From contig JAQBQF010000044.1 in assembly GCA_028287115.1 (NCBI GenBank), positions 1-34,557 of the forward strand: a stretch of 34,557 nucleotides of DNA. The letters run 5' to 3'. The notes beneath the pieces were generated by a model. That model saw nothing but the letters and a program-made list of their open reading frames with translations. It ran no database searches and had not been told where the DNA came from. The position numbers and the translations under genes were made by a program. The stretch comes from Myxococcales bacterium (GTDB lineage: Bacteria > Myxococcota_A > Polyangia > Haliangiales > Haliangiaceae). Shown one piece after another: positions 31,228 to 34,557 of this stretch (positions within the stretch are counted from its first letter, which is position 1; every line of letters begins with the position of its first letter).

Positions 31228-32124
31228 GTGAAGCTGTTTGCGCTTCTAGCAGCTTTGTCCGGGTGCGACGTCGTGTTCGATCTCGGCCCGGTCGCTCCCC
31301 CCGTATCGAAGACCTATGATCGTTGTGCCCCCGGCGGCTACGACGACCCGCTCCGCTACACCTTCGTTTCGACCACCACGCTGGGCGCGAGTGATTGGTC
31401 CGCGGCGCGGATCGATTGCCAGCGTCGCGGAATGGATCTCGCGGTGTTCAACGACGTCCACGAGATGGGGATGACCGATGCGACCCAGTGGCCGTACTGG
31501 TTCGGCGTCTCCCAAGCCGATGGTGCGGACTGGACCACGGTCGACGGATGCCCGGCGATCGCGATGCCAACACCGGCGGCCGCCCACGGAGTCGGTCCGA
31601 TGTGCGGCGCGATGTTCGACGCGCTCACTCCCAACGGCAACACGTGTGATGGCTTGTTGGCGCCGAATCCCGACGGGCCGACCCAGATCCAAGGAGCCCT
31701 GTGCGAGACCCCGCGGCCGAAGACCGCTGACTGTCTCCCGAAGGATCCGACGCTCGAGATCTATACAGTCTCGCCAACCGCGATCACCTACGAGGCCGCC
31801 CGAAAGTTCTGCGCCGATCTCGGCGATCATCTCCTGGTCGTCGACTCGCAACGCGAGCTCGGGATCGTCAGTAACCTGGTGTTCGCCGGGACCGTGACGT
31901 CGCCGTTCTGGATCGGCGCGACGTTCGACGGAACATGGACCTCGGTGACCCAGTGCCCGGCCGAGTTCTCGTGGACCGACCTCGGCCCCCTGTTTGTGGG
32001 CGATCCGTTTCCGAACTGTGCCGGCGCGGTGATCGAGCCCGACGATAGCGGCGCGCTCACGCTGCGAGGCATGGCGCTCGCGAAGTGCGACGCGACCAAG
32101 CTCGCCGTCTGCGAATCGGACTGA
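31228..32124 (+). CDS. Lipoprotein with two C-type-lectin-like domains
   Basis: GTG start, then a signal MKLFALLAALSGC with lipidated C13. Two C-type-lectin-like modules can be traced (about residues 30-155 and 165-298). Landmarks are SAARIDCQRRGMDLAVFND and YEAARKFCADLGDHLLVVD, each the first helix with its cysteine, then W-x-G or W-I-G strands (YWFGVS, FWIGAT) and a closing CESD. These domains bind sugars or proteins on the outside of the cell. The calcium-binding triplets are not obvious, so carbohydrate binding is uncertain. Confidence 0.78.
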   Translation: MKLFALLAALSGCDVVFDLGPVAPPVSKTYDRCAPGGYDDPLRYTFVSTTTLGASDWSAARIDCQRRGMDLAVFNDVHEMGMTDATQWPYWFGVSQADGADWTTVDGCPAIAMPTPAAAHGVGPMCGAMFDALTPNGNTCDGLLAPNPDGPTQIQGALCETPRPKTADCLPKDPTLEIYTVSPTAITYEAARKFCADLGDHLLVVDSQRELGIVSNLVFAGTVTSPFWIGATFDGTWTSVTQCPAEFSWTDLGPLFVGDPFPNCAGAVIEPDDSGALTLRGMALAKCDATKLAVCESD

Positions 32125-32176
32125 ACGTCATCGAGATGTTGTGTCTGGCGCGCGTGGCGTGCCACGATCCGCCGCG

Positions 32177-33721
32177 ATGAGGTCCGCGGCGCTTTGCTTG
32201 CTCGGGGTCTGCTTCGGGTGCAACCAGATCTTTGGTCTCAACCCGACGGTCCAGATCGATGCGGCCGGACCGGGGCTCGATGCACCGGACGCGGCGTTCG
32301 TCTATGGATCGCTCCGGTGGGTGGTGCCGGATTCGCCGGACGGTTCGATGGTCAAGGAAGTGCCGATCTCGCCTGCACCGACACTCCTGGTGGGACCCGC
32401 GATCAGTATGGGCCCTCTCGCGCCGGCGACCTACAATGCGGATGGAACCTTCAACGTTCCGTTCGACCTGATCGGCCGAACGTGGCGGCTCGTCTACACG
32501 ATGCCCAACGAGACCGTGCCGCACGAGATCCAATGGATCGTGATGAGACCGCACCTGGTCGTGCCGCGCGTCTCGAGGCTCGAAGCGGGTCCGGTCCCCG
32601 CAAACAGCAACTATCACGTGACCGCCACCGGCTTCCCGACCACACCCGGGTTCGACTCGCTGGCGATGGTCGTGACTTCGGGCACCTTCACCAATTCACC
32701 GGTTGCGAATGGCGAACGGTCTCAGAACACGATCACGTTCGATTACGGCTTCCGTGCGCTCCCGATCCTCGGTGCCAAGGCTCCACTCGACGGCGCAAAG
32801 GGCGACTGGCTGATGGCCGTCGAGTGGCAGCATCAAACCCTCACGACCGACGTCGTCTCGGGCGTTGCGTGGACGAACCAAGTCGCGCTCACCGCGAATA
32901 CGACGTCGATGATCGACGCGAGCTGGAAGAATAACGTCGTGACGAAGTCGACTCCGACAAACAGCGCCGTCACGACGGGGCGGCTCCTCGCCGCCCTCGG
33001 AAACCTACGGGGAACCGGCGCCAACGCGGCCACCCAGGGCCACGTGACGTACGGGTTGTCACCCAGTGCCGCGATCAACCCGTTCGTTCCTGCGACTGCC
33101 GGTTACTCACCGTTCCGTGTCGGGATGAGCGCTCCATACGAGGAGGTTCCGCTGGTGCTGCCTTTGTTCGACGATGCTTCGAATCCCGAGGCAAATCCGC
33201 AAACTTTTTCACTCGTTGATGTCCCGACCCAGGTCTTGCAGCCACATGTCCTGTACTCGCGCGTCCAAGACTCTCGCGATGCCGGTGGTGGACTCCTCCT
33301 CACCTCGTCGCTCGCGCTCGTGACCAGCGGCCTCGACGAAACGATGTATCCCGCGGCGATGTCGACCCTGGAGATGCTCGACACCACCCCGCTGTATGCC
33401 AACGACCGCATGCCATTCGCCGCGACCCCGATGCCGGTGACGCTCACGTTCACGCCGGAGGCGGGCCAGTCGGCCGAGCGGTACACCGTGACGCTGTACG
33501 AGATCGCCGGGACGAGCCTGAGGCCGATCCGGATCTTTGACGTGGTCACACCGACGGTGAAGATCGACGGCGCGCTGCTGGTCTCCGGACATTCGTATGC
33601 GTTCGAGATCGTCGCGAAGAAAGGCTACGCGAACGCGATGGATGGCGACTTGGCGACGATCGCGACGCCTTTGCTGTTCGGTGCGTCGACGAAGTTCGCC
33701 GGCACGATCATCGTGCAGTAG
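32177..33721 (+). CDS. Myxobacterial-type lipoprotein (CNQIFGL family), 514 aa
   Basis: Signal [15 protein letters not shown] with lipidated C15, followed by NQIFGLNP, a mature N terminus that I associate with a large set of myxobacterial lipoproteins. The rest is rich in beta structure with several short repeats, and no enzyme motif is visible. The ATG at 32177 gives a proper signal; the longer frame upstream (from 32141) adds 12 residues that spoil it. It is 52 bp downstream of the lectin-like lipoprotein gene and may be co-expressed. Confidence 0.78.
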   Translation: MRSAALCLLGVCFGCNQIFGLNPTVQIDAAGPGLDAPDAAFVYGSLRWVVPDSPDGSMVKEVPISPAPTLLVGPAISMGPLAPATYNADGTFNVPFDLIGRTWRLVYTMPNETVPHEIQWIVMRPHLVVPRVSRLEAGPVPANSNYHVTATGFPTTPGFDSLAMVVTSGTFTNSPVANGERSQNTITFDYGFRALPILGAKAPLDGAKGDWLMAVEWQHQTLTTDVVSGVAWTNQVALTANTTSMIDASWKNNVVTKSTPTNSAVTTGRLLAALGNLRGTGANAATQGHVTYGLSPSAAINPFVPATAGYSPFRVGMSAPYEEVPLVLPLFDDASNPEANPQTFSLVDVPTQVLQPHVLYSRVQDSRDAGGGLLLTSSLALVTSGLDETMYPAAMSTLEMLDTTPLYANDRMPFAATPMPVTLTFTPEAGQSAERYTVTLYEIAGTSLRPIRIFDVVTPTVKIDGALLVSGHSYAFEIVAKKGYANAMDGDLATIATPLLFGASTKFAGTIIVQ

Positions 33722-33843
33722 TCGTCGTCCGGCGGGTTTCGGACGCAAGCGGGCGGAGGGCGGACGAAGCGGACACGCGCCCTCGGGAAATCGCGAGCTT
33801 GCGGCGGCACGCCCCGTGTAAGGAGCACGCGGCGGAGGTCCTG

Positions 33844-34557
33844 ATGTCCGCAGAGAAGAAGAACAAATCGATCGGCGACGCGATTCGCGCGATTCACAAA
33901 CACTTCGGTTCCGGCGCGATCATGCGTCTCGACGGCAGCGAGGTGCAGGCGGTCGACGTGATCCCGACGGGCTCGGTCGCGCTCGATGTCGCGCTTGGCT
34001 GCGGCGGCTTGCCGCGAGGGCGGATCATCGAGATCTACGGGCCCGAGTCGTCGGGCAAGACCACGTTGACGCTGCACGCGATCGCGGAAGCGCAGCGCGC
34101 GGGTGGCGTGTGCGCGTTCATCGATGCCGAGCACGCGCTCGATACGAACTACGCGCAGCGGCTCGGCGTCGAGCTCGACGACTTGCTCGTCTCGCAACCG
34201 GACTGCGGAGAGCAGGCACTCGAGATCTGCGACACGCTCGTCCGCACCGGAGCGATCGATCTGATCGTCGTCGATTCCGTCGCTGCGCTGACGCCACGTG
34301 CCGAGATCGAAGGCGACATGGGCGACGCACACATGGGCCTTCAGGCGCGGCTGATGAGCCAAGCGCTACGCAAGCTGACCGCCGTGATCTCGAAGACGCG
34401 CACGGTGGTCATCTTTATCAACCAGCTTCGCCAGAAGATCGGTGTCATCTACGGCAATCCCGAGACCACGACCGGCGGCAATGCGCTGAAGTTCTACTGC
34501 TCGGTGCGCCTCGATATCCGCAGGAAGAAGGCGATCAAGCGCGGCGAGGAGTCGATC
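33844..34557 (+). CDS. recA: RecA recombinase, 5' part (runs off the window)
   Basis: RecA forms filaments on single-stranded DNA, drives strand exchange and triggers LexA cleavage in the SOS response. The first 238 codons are present. Visible landmarks are the N-terminal helix ([17 protein letters not shown]), Walker A GPESSGKT (66-73), [10 protein letters not shown] of Walker B, the L1 loop region ([14 protein letters not shown]), [10 protein letters not shown] and the L2 region with [20 protein letters not shown] at 33834-33838 is a good ribosome binding site for this ATG. I see no convincing SOS box in the 122-bp upstream gap. Confidence 0.97.
   Translation, partial: MSAEKKNKSIGDAIRAIHKHFGSGAIMRLDGSEVQAVDVIPTGSVALDVALGCGGLPRGRIIEIYGPESSGKTTLTLHAIAEAQRAGGVCAFIDAEHALDTNYAQRLGVELDDLLVSQPDCGEQALEICDTLVRTGAIDLIVVDSVAALTPRAEIEGDMGDAHMGLQARLMSQALRKLTAVISKTRTVVIFINQLRQKIGVIYGNPETTTGGNALKFYCSVRLDIRRKKAIKRGEESI

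Noticed and set aside
33722..33843. SOS box upstream of recA
   Set aside because: I could not see a convincing LexA-type palindrome in this gap.

Overview
The window looks like a chromosomal segment of a GC-rich (by eye about two thirds G+C) member of the Myxococcota. Evidence for this is the strong G/C bias at third codon positions, the many lipoproteins with short signal peptides, a large Ser/Thr kinase next to an FHA-domain regulator, and a lipoprotein whose mature end reads CNQIFGL, a form I associate with myxobacteria. There is no rRNA, CRISPR array or transposase. One tRNA (Arg, CCG) lies at the left edge and recA runs off the right edge.

Layout, left to right. 1-1000: tRNA-Arg and a hypothetical protein, both on the minus strand. 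1034-3307: malic enzyme fused to a phosphotransacetylase-like domain (maeB). 3309-3530: a gene-less repeat element. 3554-12049: a same-strand run holding a 1730-residue kinase/STAND/propeller protein, an FHA-AAA-Fis regulator that lacks the GAFTGA loop, an RlmI-type rRNA methyltransferase and a SRAP/HMCES abasic-site protein. 12232-13082: a Gly-rich lipoprotein and a 56-residue acidic protein. 13104-15318 (minus): a polar amino-acid ABC transporter whose binding protein and permease are one chain. 15346-17387: a diiron ferritin-like protein translationally coupled to a probable outer-membrane protein. 17631-20369: a Tat-exported NAD-binding epimerase-like protein, a dihaem cytochrome c/rhodanese lipoprotein and a YXWGXW-type lipoprotein. 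20547-24621: envelope proteins, a small gene with an in-frame TGA, a DoxX protein and a CDF metal transporter. 24690-27894: a tightly coupled trio of surface lipoproteins (nuclease, triple lamin-tail protein, nuclease). 27946-29801: an exported hypothetical protein coupled to a double UspA protein. 29829-30344: a four-helix-bundle (S23/IVS-type) gene inside a long hexanucleotide inverted repeat. 30341-33721: a 7Fe ferredoxin and three lipoproteins. 33844-end: recA.

The most unusual structure is a pair of related elements at 3309-3530 and 29829-30344. Each starts with CCAA, then GAATTGGTTC, then an array of GTACTC/GTGCTC hexamers, and ends with the inverted array (GAGTAC/GAGCAC). The second carries an S23-family four-helix-bundle gene between its arms; the first carries no gene. 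This resembles an autonomous element and its internally deleted (MITE-like) derivative, and it recalls 23S rRNA intervening sequences, which form stem-loops and sometimes carry S23 genes. Here both copies are intergenic. A second candidate of interest is a small minus-strand gene at 22216-22584. Its frame continues for 50 coding-like codons past an in-frame TGA, with a small hairpin 17 bases after the TGA. It may be a selenoprotein or an interrupted gene.
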